Shown in pieces: positions 46,202-53,937 of a stretch of 64,000 bases of DNA. Location of the stretch: NCBI GenBank assembly GCA_031551865.1, contig JAVBMY010000005.1:124001-188000 (forward strand). Reading direction: 5' to 3'. Within the stretch, counting starts at the first letter, position 1; the number at the start of each line of letters is the position of its first letter. Both the position numbers and the translations under genes were made by a program. Origin of the DNA: Rikenella sp031551865. Lineage in GTDB: Bacteria; Bacteroidota; Bacteroidia; Bacteroidales; Rikenellaceae. The notes under the pieces were generated by a model. The model searched no databases. It was given only the letters and a program-made list of their open reading frames with translations, and had not been told where the DNA came from.

Positions 46202-47017
46202 TTAATATTGTTCGTTCTCGTTGGGGAAATCGCCGCTTTTCACATCTTCGCGGTAGCGCCCGAAGGCCTCTTCCATCTCTTCGCGCAGGTTGAGGTAGCG
46301 GCGCAGGAAACGGGGCGAGAATTCGTCGTTGATACCGAGCATGTCGTACGAGACGAGCACCTGGCCGTCGACCCCGCCTCCGGCCCCGATGCCGATGATC
46401 GGTATGCGGACGGCTTGCGCCACGCGTTCGGCCAGTATGGCCGGTATTTTTTCGAGCACGATGCCGAAGCATCCGGCTTTTTCGAGCAGCAGGGCGTCGT
46501 CGTAGAGTTTGGCGGCCTCGGCCTCTTCCTGGGCGCGGACGGCGTAAGTACCGTATTTGTTGATCGACTGTGGCGTGAGCCCGAGATGCCCCATCACGGG
46601 TATCCCGGCGCACAGGATGCGCTGCACCGATTCGATGATCTCGGCCCCGCCTTCGAGTTTCACGGCATCGGCTTCGGTCTCTTTCATGATGCGGATGGCC
46701 GACGAGAGCGCCTCTTTCGAATTGCCCTGATAAGTGCCGAACGGCAGGTCGACCACCACGAGCGCGCGTTTCACGGCCCGGGCTACAGCACGACCGTGGT
46801 AGATCATGTCATTCAGTGTCATCGGCACGGTAGTCTGGTATCCGGCAATGACGTTGGCGGCCGAGTCGCCCACGAGGATCACGTCGATCCCGGCGGCGTC
46901 GAGTATCCCGGCCATGGTGTAATCGTAGGCGGTGAGCATGGCGATCTTTTCGCCGCGGGCTTTCATTTCGGAGAGCCGGTAGGTGGTGACCACCCGGGTT
47001 TTGCTTTCTGTCGACAT
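46202..47017 (-). CDS. panB: 3-methyl-2-oxobutanoate hydroxymethyltransferase
   Basis: 271 residues. First step of pantothenate (coenzyme A) synthesis. Motifs are IAMLTAYDYTMAGILDAAGI, VILVGDSAANVIAGYQTT, EGGAEIIESVQ, PVMGHLGLTPQSI and IGIGAGGGVDGQVLV. Among in-frame starts, the ATG at 47017 (MSTESKTR) fits the family and leaves a 35-nt leader after the -7 box. The ATG at 47044 would leave only about 8 nt. Confidence 0.95.
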   Translation of the reverse strand: MSTESKTRVVTTYRLSEMKARGEKIAMLTAYDYTMAGILDAAGIDVILVGDSAANVIAGYQTTVPMTLNDMIYHGRAVARAVKRALVVVDLPFGTYQGNSKEALSSAIRIMKETEADAVKLEGGAEIIESVQRILCAGIPVMGHLGLTPQSINKYGTYAVRAQEEAEAAKLYDDALLLEKAGCFGIVLEKIPAILAERVAQAVRIPIIGIGAGGGVDGQVLVSYDMLGINDEFSPRFLRRYLNLREEMEEAFGRYREDVKSGDFPNENEQY

Positions 47018-47058
47018 GACATTGATGTGAGGTTGGTTCTGCATTCCGAATGCGACTT

Positions 47059-47066
47059 CAAATGTA
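47059..47066 (-). promoter_or_regulatory. panB: -7 promoter box for panB
   Basis: TACATTTG on the minus strand, a full match, 42 bases before the chosen ATG. Confidence 0.6.
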
Positions 47067-47120
47067 GTCATTTTAGCGGAAACCATTCTTCTCTCACACC
47101 ATAAACACCCCCGCACAAAC

Positions 47121-47156
47121 AAAAAAGGCGTATCCCCGCTTGGTGGGGATACGCCT
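47121..47156 (-). terminator. Terminator of the coiled-coil lipoprotein gene
   Basis: 12-bp perfect stem AGGCGTATCCCC / GGGGATACGCCT with a 7-base loop, followed on the minus strand by six T. Confidence 0.9.
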
Positions 47157-47181
47157 CGGAGGGAAATAAGGCCGGGCGGGG

Positions 47182-48036
47182 CTATCGGTACGAGATCACG
47201 AGGATGCGCGAGTTGCTCCAGAACTGTTCGCGGTTGGTAATCACGAGCTCTTCGGTCACACCCTCGTCATCCACCACCAGCATGTAGCTGTCGGCCGGGT
47301 GAGAACTGACGATTTTGGGACGTTTGTGCCCGATCTTGATGCGGTCGACCTTGCGGACGTCGATACGGGTGAAATCTTGCATATCGGTCGCGTTGCCGAG
47401 CACACGGGTACGGCCGATGAATCCCCGTTTGTCGATAATTTCCTGCTGGAGGAGCGTTTTCTCCTGACCTACGACATAGTAGGCGGTATGGAGTTCAGCA
47501 TCCTGCTGGCTCACCGTGGACTGGAGGGCCGATTTGTCGCCTTCGAGGGTCAGCACCGTACGACCGAGGGCCTCGACCTGGATATTGAGCGCTTCGACCT
47601 GTTTGGTGAGTTCGGCGATCTGGCCGTCTTTCTGTTCGATCTGGGCCTGGAGTTGGTCAACCAGTTTCTGCAGGGCGTCGATCTTCACGTTGGCTGCCTT
47701 GAGTTGTGACGTGGAAGCCTGCAGGCGCTGGATGGTCTGGCGGTTTTGCTCAAGCAGCTTATTGATGGCCGCGATGTTGTCGGCGATCTGTTCTTTGACC
47801 GGTTTCGTGATGTCGCCCTGCGCCTGGGTAGTCACGATCTTTTCGCGGTTGGTGATCTCCTGGATGTTGGCGGCGATCTGCGAAATGTCGCCGAACGCTT
47901 CATTGATTATGGAATCCTTCTGGTATACAACAGTCCACAGCGAATCGTTCGACGACTGGAGTTGCTGCTGCTGTTTGCTGGGGCCGCAGGCCGTCGCCAT
48001 CGCGGCAATCCCTGCAAGGATAAGTAATTTTTTCAT
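47182..48036 (-). CDS. Coiled-coil lipoprotein
   Basis: 284 residues. The lipoprotein signal peptide ends in MATAC (Cys17), followed by a Gln-rich linker. A long heptad-pattern coiled coil runs from about 40 to 180 (KLLEQNRQTIQRLQAS, LQAQIEQKDGQIAELTKQVE and so on). A compact C-terminal domain (about 185-284) ends in NSRILVISYR. It is probably tethered to a membrane with the C-terminal domain reaching into the periplasm. I know similar proteins in Bacteroidota only as hypothetical lipoproteins. It has its own promoter (48084-48091) and a strong terminator. Confidence 0.85.
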   Translation of the reverse strand: MKKLLILAGIAAMATACGPSKQQQQLQSSNDSLWTVVYQKDSIINEAFGDISQIAANIQEITNREKIVTTQAQGDITKPVKEQIADNIAAINKLLEQNRQTIQRLQASTSQLKAANVKIDALQKLVDQLQAQIEQKDGQIAELTKQVEALNIQVEALGRTVLTLEGDKSALQSTVSQQDAELHTAYYVVGQEKTLLQQEIIDKRGFIGRTRVLGNATDMQDFTRIDVRKVDRIKIGHKRPKIVSSHPADSYMLVVDDEGVTEELVITNREQFWSNSRILVISYR

Positions 48037-48083
48037 GTTCGGTCGTTGTTGGTTGGTTGATATATGGACACAGGTATCCGCCG

Positions 48084-48091
48084 CAAATTTA
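48084..48091 (-). promoter_or_regulatory. -7 promoter box for the coiled-coil lipoprotein
   Basis: TAAATTTG on the minus strand, a full match, 48 bases before the ATG. It is divergent from the box at 48136. Confidence 0.65.
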
Positions 48092-48135
48092 CGTCAAAAA
48101 ACATACCATTATCCGTGAACCCCCCAAATTTTACG

Positions 48136-48143
48136 TAAATTTG
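48136..48143 (+). promoter_or_regulatory. -7 promoter box for the DUF3078 gene
   Basis: TAAATTTG, a full match, 58 bases before the ATG. It is identical to the divergent box at 48084. Confidence 0.65.
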
Positions 48144-48200
48144 CGAATCATCGGCCCAGGCCTGCCGGCCTGGCCCCGTGTTATTTTATTTCAGTAAGTT

Positions 48201-49319
48201 ATGTACAGAATCACAGGCCTCAGAAGATCCGCCCTCGCGGTCCTGGCAGGAATGGCCGCCGCGACGGGCAATGCTTACGCACAATTTACCCCCGCCCAGC
48301 CCAGCAGCGAACGCCCCGAGTCAGGCAACATCGAGGTGGTGGCTGTTCCGCCGGCCCAGAACGGCACACCCAAAGTAGACATCTACAGCGATGCCTACGA
48401 CCGCCAATTGCGCAAGGAACGCTTCAAGCAACGCAACACCATGAAACTGACGGCTGGGCTCACCGTCACCCAGACCTCGTTCGAAAATTGGCAAAAGGGC
48501 GGTAATAATTCGTTCGCCGGCCGGGCCACGCTCTATGGCGAACACCGCTACACAGCCCCCGTGTTCAGCGTATTGAATATTTTCGATGCCAAGTATGGCC
48601 TGCAACGCGTAGTCGGCCAGACACGCAAGACCGAAGACTACGTGGGTATCTCAAGCACCCAGAACTGGAACATCTCGCAGCGGTGGAAACTCTCGCTCAA
48701 CGAAATGTGGAAATCGCAGTTCAGCAATGGCTACACCTACGCGTCCGACGGGACACGCACGTTCAAGTCCACGTTCATGGCCCCCGGCACATTCGAGATT
48801 TCGGGAGGTTTCACCTACGAATCGCCGAACAAGAAACTGAACATCCTGCTGGCCCCCATTTCGGGAAAAATGACCTTCGTGCTGAACGACGAGCTGGCCG
48901 CCATAGGCGGTTTCGGCCCCCCGAAAGGCGACCGTTTCAAAACCGAACTCGGTATCATGGCCCGCATCATGTACAACGAAAAGATCTATAAAAACAAGAT
49001 CGAATACGCCACCAAATTCGAAAGTTTCTGGAACTATTCGGGCATCCCGGCCATGTGGTGGGAAAACAAACTGAACTTCAAGTTCTCGGACGTGCTTTCG
49101 GCCAACTTCTACGTGCTGATGATCTATGACCAGCGCATCATCACGCCCAAAGTGTCCGAGTTCCAGAAAACCAACCCCGGTGCGCCAGTGAACGGCTGGG
49201 ACTACCTGCAACTCAACCAGTCAATGGGTTTCGGTCTGGTCTATACCATGAAATCCAAGCCCCGCGAACCGATCAAGACCAGCACCATCACCCGCTCACG
49301 GCTCAAGACGCTGAAATAA
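48201..49319 (+). CDS. DUF3078-type outer membrane protein
   Basis: 372 residues with a signal peptide (cleavage near NAYAQF, about 28). A disordered N-terminal part is followed by repeated amphipathic beta strands typical of a barrel. The family stretch TQTSFENWQKGGNNSFAG is clear, with FDAKYGLQRVVGQTRKTEDY following. Its role is unknown in Bacteroidota, where it is common. It is a single-gene unit. Confidence 0.82.
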   Translation: MYRITGLRRSALAVLAGMAAATGNAYAQFTPAQPSSERPESGNIEVVAVPPAQNGTPKVDIYSDAYDRQLRKERFKQRNTMKLTAGLTVTQTSFENWQKGGNNSFAGRATLYGEHRYTAPVFSVLNIFDAKYGLQRVVGQTRKTEDYVGISSTQNWNISQRWKLSLNEMWKSQFSNGYTYASDGTRTFKSTFMAPGTFEISGGFTYESPNKKLNILLAPISGKMTFVLNDELAAIGGFGPPKGDRFKTELGIMARIMYNEKIYKNKIEYATKFESFWNYSGIPAMWWENKLNFKFSDVLSANFYVLMIYDQRIITPKVSEFQKTNPGAPVNGWDYLQLNQSMGFGLVYTMKSKPREPIKTSTITRSRLKTLK

Positions 49320-49558
49320 AGCCTGATACGCCCCTCCAGCCATCTCTGGAAAAAGTAACTTCCACTTGCTGCGGGCAAATGAGCAGAGTGGACTCGGCAT
49401 CTGATGGCACCGCGTGCCTGAGAACAATCGCCCGGCTCCTGGCGGGGACGTCGAACCGTTTACGCTCAACAACTATTGTCATTGAAAGTAAACGGGCCGC
49501 CGCTAAGCCCGCAGAAACAAGGCCTCGCTACGCCCCGGCCGTCCCAACTCCGCAAAAA

Positions 49559-49596
49559 AGAGGCGGTGCGATCCTGTGATGGATCGCACCGCCTCT
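49559..49596 (-). terminator. Terminator of fabD
   Basis: 16-bp perfect stem AGAGGCGGTGCGATCC / GGATCGCACCGCCTCT with a 6-base loop, followed on the minus strand by T6. Confidence 0.85.
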
Positions 49597-49615
49597 GCAT
49601 TTCATCTTTGAAAAG

Positions 49616-50506
49616 CTACAGCGTGGCCAGCGACTCGGTGGGCATTTCGCGGTTCACTTTCTTGATCAGGCCGGCAAGTACATTGCCCGGGCCGAGTTCG
49701 GTGAACGACGCGGCGCCGTCGGCAATCATGTTTTCCATGATCTGCGTCCAGCGTACCGGGGCAGTGAGCTGGGCGATCAGGTTGGCCTTGATTTTGCCGG
49801 GATCGGTATAGGGTTTGGCATCGACGTTCTGGTAAACCGGGCAACGGGGCGCTTTGACCTCGGCGGCAGCGATGGCCGCTTCGAGTTCGACGCGGGCCGG
49901 TTCCATCAACGGTGAGTGGAACGCACCGCCCACATTGAGCTTCAGCGCACGTTTCGCACCGGCCTCGGTCAATTTGGCGCAGGCTTCTTCGACCCCTTCG
50001 ATGGTGCCCGAGATCACAAGCTGGCCGGGGCAATTGTAGTTGGCAGCCACCACGACACTGCTGACCGAAGCGCAGACATCCTCGACCGTTCTGTCGTCGA
50101 GGCCAAGGATAGCGGCCATCGTCGAGGGCTGCATTTCGCAGGCACGCTGCATGGCCATCGCACGTTTGCTGACCAGCGTAAGGCCCTCTTCGAAGCTCAG
50201 GGCGCCGGCAGCCACCAGCGCGCTGAACTCGCCGAGCGAGTGGCCCGCAGTCATGGCCGGGGCGAATTCGCCGCGAAGTTCGAGCACTTTGGCAAGGATC
50301 ACCGAGTGCAGGAAGATGGCGGGCTGGGTCACTTTGGTTTGCTTAAGCTCTTCGTCGGTACCGGCGAACATGATGTCGGTGATGCGGAAACCGAGGATCT
50401 CGTTAGCCTTCTCGAACATTTCGCGGGCCTGGGGCACCGTGTCGTAGAGCTCTTTGCCCATGCCCACGAACTGGGCTCCCTGGCCGGGGAAAACATATGC
50501 TTTCAT
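49616..50506 (-). CDS. fabD: Malonyl-CoA:acyl carrier protein transacylase
   Basis: 296 residues. It loads malonate onto acyl carrier protein for fatty acid synthesis. Motifs are MKAYVFPGQGAQFVGMGKEL, the nucleophile serine in TAGHSLGEFSALVAAG (Ser90), and the histidine in NVGGAFHSPLMEPA (about 199). It is full length. The usual fab neighbours (fabH, fabG, acpP) are not adjacent. Confidence 0.97.
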   Translation of the reverse strand: MKAYVFPGQGAQFVGMGKELYDTVPQAREMFEKANEILGFRITDIMFAGTDEELKQTKVTQPAIFLHSVILAKVLELRGEFAPAMTAGHSLGEFSALVAAGALSFEEGLTLVSKRAMAMQRACEMQPSTMAAILGLDDRTVEDVCASVSSVVVAANYNCPGQLVISGTIEGVEEACAKLTEAGAKRALKLNVGGAFHSPLMEPARVELEAAIAAAEVKAPRCPVYQNVDAKPYTDPGKIKANLIAQLTAPVRWTQIMENMIADGAASFTELGPGNVLAGLIKKVNREMPTESLATL

Positions 50507-50564
50507 AGTATTACAGAGTTTTTGTTAACTTTTCCGCAGGAATACCGGAATGGCTGCGGTGCCG

Positions 50565-50572
50565 CAAATTTA
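50565..50572 (-). promoter_or_regulatory. fabD: -7 promoter box for fabD
   Basis: TAAATTTG on the minus strand, a full match, 59 bases before the ATG. Confidence 0.65.
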
Positions 50573-50632
50573 CGATTTTTTTATTATGCGCTCCCGGGAA
50601 GCTTCCGTCGCCGGAAACCGGGCAAAAAAAAC

Positions 50633-50640
50633 TATATTTG
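50633..50640 (+). promoter_or_regulatory. -7 promoter box for the GH2-like gene
   Basis: TATATTTG, a full match. It overlaps the in-frame TTG at 50638 and so excludes it as the start. Confidence 0.65.
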
Positions 50641-50676
50641 CAGATTGCAGTATACACCTCACGTTCCGTCATAGCC

Positions 50677-52680
50677 ATGAAAAACGCACGATACACTACC
50701 CTCCTGAAGAACCTTACCCGAAGCGCGCTCCCGGTCGTGGGCCTTTTGGCTGCCATGACCATACAGGCCGCGGCCCAAATCCCGGTCACCGCCGCGGGGC
50801 GCATCATCGATCCCGACGAGCGCCAACGCGACACGCTGGTCTACCGCAAACTGGAGCGTCCCGCCGAACGCCCCTCGGCCAATCCCCGCGGATTTGCCGA
50901 ACCGTTCGTGACCGGCAGCGAACTGCAACCGGCCCGCACCGCCTTCGTCAGCTACCGCAGCGTCAAAGACGCGCTGGCCGCCGATCCCGCCGCCTCGCAG
51001 AACGTGATCGACCTGAACGGCGAGTGGAGCTACCGGGTCTTCAACGACGGGATCAGCGTGATGCTCCTGGGCGAAATCTCCGACTCGGTGGCCGACCTGA
51101 GCACCTGGCAAACCGTTGGCCTGCCGCAACCGCGCGAAATGCACGACGGCAGCCACCGCGTGATCTGGTCCGACAAAGCCTACGATTTCGTCACCTATAC
51201 CGCCACCAAACCGAAAGTCCCTGCCGGGCAATCCACCATCGACAAAAATTACTATGGCAGCCAGGTGACGGAGCCCTATCCCGCCCTGCCTGTCCCGATG
51301 CCCACGATCGTCTATTCCCGTTACTTCACCGTGCCGTTCGATCTGGCCGACCGGGCCCTGTTCCTCAACATCGGCGCCGTCAGCGGCAGCGTGCAGGTGT
51401 GGGTGAACGGTCAGATGGCCGGTTACTCGGCCCGCAGTTCGAAAGACCCCGTGGAATTCAACATCTCGCCTTACATCGAACGCGGCAAAAACCGCGTGAT
51501 GCTCGTGGTCGAAAAATACGGTCCCGGCGCCCTGCTCGAAGACCAGCCCGGCTGGCGCCTGAGCGGCGTGACCGGAAATATCTCGGTATTCGCCCAACCC
51601 AAGATCCGCATCCGCGACTACATCGCCAACGGTTCGCTCGACCCGAGTCACACCAACGGCCTGCTCGAAACCGGGCTGATCATCAAGTCCGAGCTGCTCA
51701 ACACCCACGACATTGCCGTATACTACCAGTTGTTCGACCCCGACGGCAAACTGGTGGGTGAAAACTGGCGCGAAGCCACCATCGGAATGCAGAACGAAGA
51801 CACCGTACACTTCGCGGTCCCCGTGCCGAACGCCGTAAAGTGGAGCGCCTCGGAACCCAAGCTCTACACCGTAACCTTCCGCGTGCAGCGCGACGGCCGC
51901 GTAACCGAATGTATCGCCTTCAAGGCCGGGTTCCGCACCGCCGAAGTACGCGACGATAAACTCTACATCAACGGCTCGGCCATCGACATCAAAGGCATCG
52001 ACCTGGCGGGCGTGCTCAGCATCCCTCAGGTCGCCAACGATACCGCGCTGATGCGCAACGTGTTAAAACAGATCAAAGGCAAAGGCTATAATTTCGTTCG
52101 CACCGGCGGCCGGGCGATTCCCGCGCGGCTGTACGACATGTGCGACGAGTTGGGGCTATACGTGAGTGCCGTGGCCGACATTAACTCGGCGGGCCTCGAC
52201 AACAGCCTGAACAAAGGCGGCTCGTTGACCAACGACCCCGCCTGGTGCGATGCCATCGTCCAGCGTATACAAGCGATGTACGAAGGCGCCAAGACTCACC
52301 CTTCGGTCGTGCTGCTCGAAATGGGCGAGAACGCCGGAAACGGCTACAACATGCAACAGGGCTACCTGGCGCTGCGTGCGCTCGAACGGTCTCGCCCGAT
52401 CGTCTACAACAGCGCCGGCAACCAATGGAACAGCGACATGGCGTTCGAGCCGTCGAAACTATTCGTACAGTGGCCCTACCGCTACGACTTCGGCAGCGGC
52501 ATCGAAACCGTAGCCCTGACCGACGACTATCGTGCAGACAACGGCACCGCTGCGCAACAGCAGGAACTGCTGACCGCTGTGCCCGACGAGCCTGTCCCCG
52601 CCCCCGCCGCCAAAAAAGGCAAGAAACAAAAGAGCGCCCCGGCCCCTCAAGAAGGCGGCGACCTGTTCAACCGCAGATAG
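50677..52680 (+). CDS. GH2-family-like protein with altered catalytic site
   Basis: 667 residues. A signal peptide ends near IQAAAQ (about 34). Then come the GH2 sugar-binding jelly roll (IDLNGEWSYRVFNDG, SRYFTVPFDLADRALFLNIG, VQVWVNGQMAGYS) and the immunoglobulin-like domain. The start of the TIM barrel follows (LYINGSAIDIKGIDL, VRTGGRAIPARLYDMCDELG). At the acid/base position active family members read GNE; here the text is MGENAGNGYN (E551-N552), so Asn and Glu are exchanged. The barrel half that holds the nucleophile is largely missing: about 50 residues after the motif the chain turns to a Lys/Pro/Ala tail. It is probably a binding or scaffold protein, not an active glycosidase. The start is the ATG after the -7 box. 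Confidence 0.8.
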   Translation: MKNARYTTLLKNLTRSALPVVGLLAAMTIQAAAQIPVTAAGRIIDPDERQRDTLVYRKLERPAERPSANPRGFAEPFVTGSELQPARTAFVSYRSVKDALAADPAASQNVIDLNGEWSYRVFNDGISVMLLGEISDSVADLSTWQTVGLPQPREMHDGSHRVIWSDKAYDFVTYTATKPKVPAGQSTIDKNYYGSQVTEPYPALPVPMPTIVYSRYFTVPFDLADRALFLNIGAVSGSVQVWVNGQMAGYSARSSKDPVEFNISPYIERGKNRVMLVVEKYGPGALLEDQPGWRLSGVTGNISVFAQPKIRIRDYIANGSLDPSHTNGLLETGLIIKSELLNTHDIAVYYQLFDPDGKLVGENWREATIGMQNEDTVHFAVPVPNAVKWSASEPKLYTVTFRVQRDGRVTECIAFKAGFRTAEVRDDKLYINGSAIDIKGIDLAGVLSIPQVANDTALMRNVLKQIKGKGYNFVRTGGRAIPARLYDMCDELGLYVSAVADINSAGLDNSLNKGGSLTNDPAWCDAIVQRIQAMYEGAKTHPSVVLLEMGENAGNGYNMQQGYLALRALERSRPIVYNSAGNQWNSDMAFEPSKLFVQWPYRYDFGSGIETVALTDDYRADNGTAAQQQELLTAVPDEPVPAPAAKKGKKQKSAPAPQEGGDLFNRR

Positions 52681-52709
52681 TGCGTCCGCTCACCCCGGTG
52701 ATCCTCCTG

Positions 52710-52811
52710 TGTCATCCCGAGCGCAGCCGAGGGACCTTGTCAAAAACAATTTGAACTAAAATGCCTCTACCCAGCCCCCGACAAGGTCCCTCGGCTGCGC
52801 TCGGGATGACA
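52710..52811. repeat. Dispersed palindrome, class A, perfect 32-bp arms
   Basis: Arms 52710-52741 and 52780-52811 are exact complements, starting TGTCATCCCGAGCGCAGCCG, with a 38-base spacer. It lies between the GH2-like gene and plsC. Confidence 0.9.
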
Positions 52812-52858
52812 TGCGGAGACATATTTCCGATATCCCACCATGCTTGCAAACTAAACCA

Positions 52859-53596
52859 ATGAAACGCCTCCAAACCATATTCTACCTAACGGCGCTGGGA
52901 ATTTTCACGATCCTGATATTCATGGTATTCAGCGTCGTATGGCTGGTGACCCTGCCGTTCGACCGCAATCGGTGGGTATTGCACCGCGTGTCGCGCTACT
53001 GGTCGTGGAGCATCTACGCGCTCTGCCCGTGGTGGGACGTGCGGGTACGCGGGCGCAAAAACGTGAAGAAAGGCGAGCGCTACGTAGTCATCTCGAACCA
53101 CCAGGCCATGCTCGACATCCCGCTGCTCTACACCCTGCCGCTCGATTTCCGCTGGGTGTCGAAACGCGAAGTCTACAAGATACCCGTCTTCGGGTGGGTG
53201 CTCTGGATGCACGGCGACGTAGCCATCGAGCGCGGCGGTGCGGCGAGCGCCTACCGAATGATGCAGAAATGCACCCGCTACCTCGACCGCGGCATCAGCA
53301 TCATCATGTTCCCCGAAGGCACCCGCACCAAGACCGGACGTATCGGTACTTTCAAGGAAGGCTCGTTCACCCTGGCCCGTAGCGCCGGGGCGGGCATCCT
53401 TCCCGTGGTGATCGACGGCACCTTCGACGCCTTCAAGGACGGTAACGTGAACACGCCGCACACCTTCCATGTCCACATCCTGCCACCCGTGAGCGCCGGG
53501 GAGGTGGCCGCGGCTGATCCCAAGGAACTGCGCGACCGCCTGCAACAACTCATGACCGCCGAACATCAAACCATCGCCGGAGACCGGTACCGATAA
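52859..53596 (+). CDS. plsC: 1-acyl-sn-glycerol-3-phosphate acyltransferase
   Basis: 245 residues. It makes phosphatidic acid from lysophosphatidate. One or two membrane helices at the N-terminus (about 5-32) precede the catalytic HxxxxD motif in ISNHQAMLDIPLLY and the acceptor motif MFPEGTRTKTG. The ATG at 52859 (MKRLQTIFY) is chosen, because the longer frame begins inside the palindrome. It is flanked on both sides by class A palindromes. Confidence 0.94.
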   Translation: MKRLQTIFYLTALGIFTILIFMVFSVVWLVTLPFDRNRWVLHRVSRYWSWSIYALCPWWDVRVRGRKNVKKGERYVVISNHQAMLDIPLLYTLPLDFRWVSKREVYKIPVFGWVLWMHGDVAIERGGAASAYRMMQKCTRYLDRGISIIMFPEGTRTKTGRIGTFKEGSFTLARSAGAGILPVVIDGTFDAFKDGNVNTPHTFHVHILPPVSAGEVAAADPKELRDRLQQLMTAEHQTIAGDRYR

Positions 53597-53606
53597 ACGC
53601 ACACCG

Positions 53607-53689
53607 TGTCATCCCGAGCGAAGCCGAGGGACCTGGGAGTAACGCTTGCAAGTATATGAACAGGTCTCTCGGCTTCGCTCGGGATGACA
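53607..53689. repeat. Dispersed palindrome, class A
   Basis: It starts TGTCATCCCGAGCGAAGCCG and ends CTTCGCTCGGGATGACA. The only stem irregularity in the outer 28 bases is a G-T pair. Confidence 0.85.
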
Positions 53690-53884
53690 TTAAACACATA
53701 ACGCCTACCCCCTTACAACCTACATTAGCCCCACTACCCACCAGCTTTCGCCTTCGGTTTTTCGGAGGGGTTACTTCCTCAGATGCCTTGCACCGCAGGG
53801 CGTACAGCGCCCGAGGAGGAACCGTGTTTTTAGGAATAACATAGCAAAAAAACGCCGAAACAAAGACAAACAAAGAAGAAACCG

Positions 53885-53925
53885 GAAGCTGTTTATATCG
53901 AACAACGACCGATATAAACAGCTTC
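53885..53925. promoter_or_regulatory. Perfect 16-bp inverted repeat before parE
   Basis: Arms 53885-53900 (GAAGCTGTTTATATCG) and 53910-53925 (CGATATAAACAGCTTC) with a 9-base spacer, ending 12 bases before the parE ATG. It could be a protein operator or an mRNA hairpin masking the start. Confidence 0.7.
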
Positions 53926-53937
53926 CACCCCCACCCC

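Larger units (their letters stand above)
53597..53937. other. Intergenic region plsC to parE
   Basis: 341 bases with a class A palindrome (53607-53689), a middle part that shows no gene, and a 16-bp inverted repeat (53885-53925) just before parE. I see no consensus -7 box, so the parE promoter is unclear. Confidence 0.6.
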
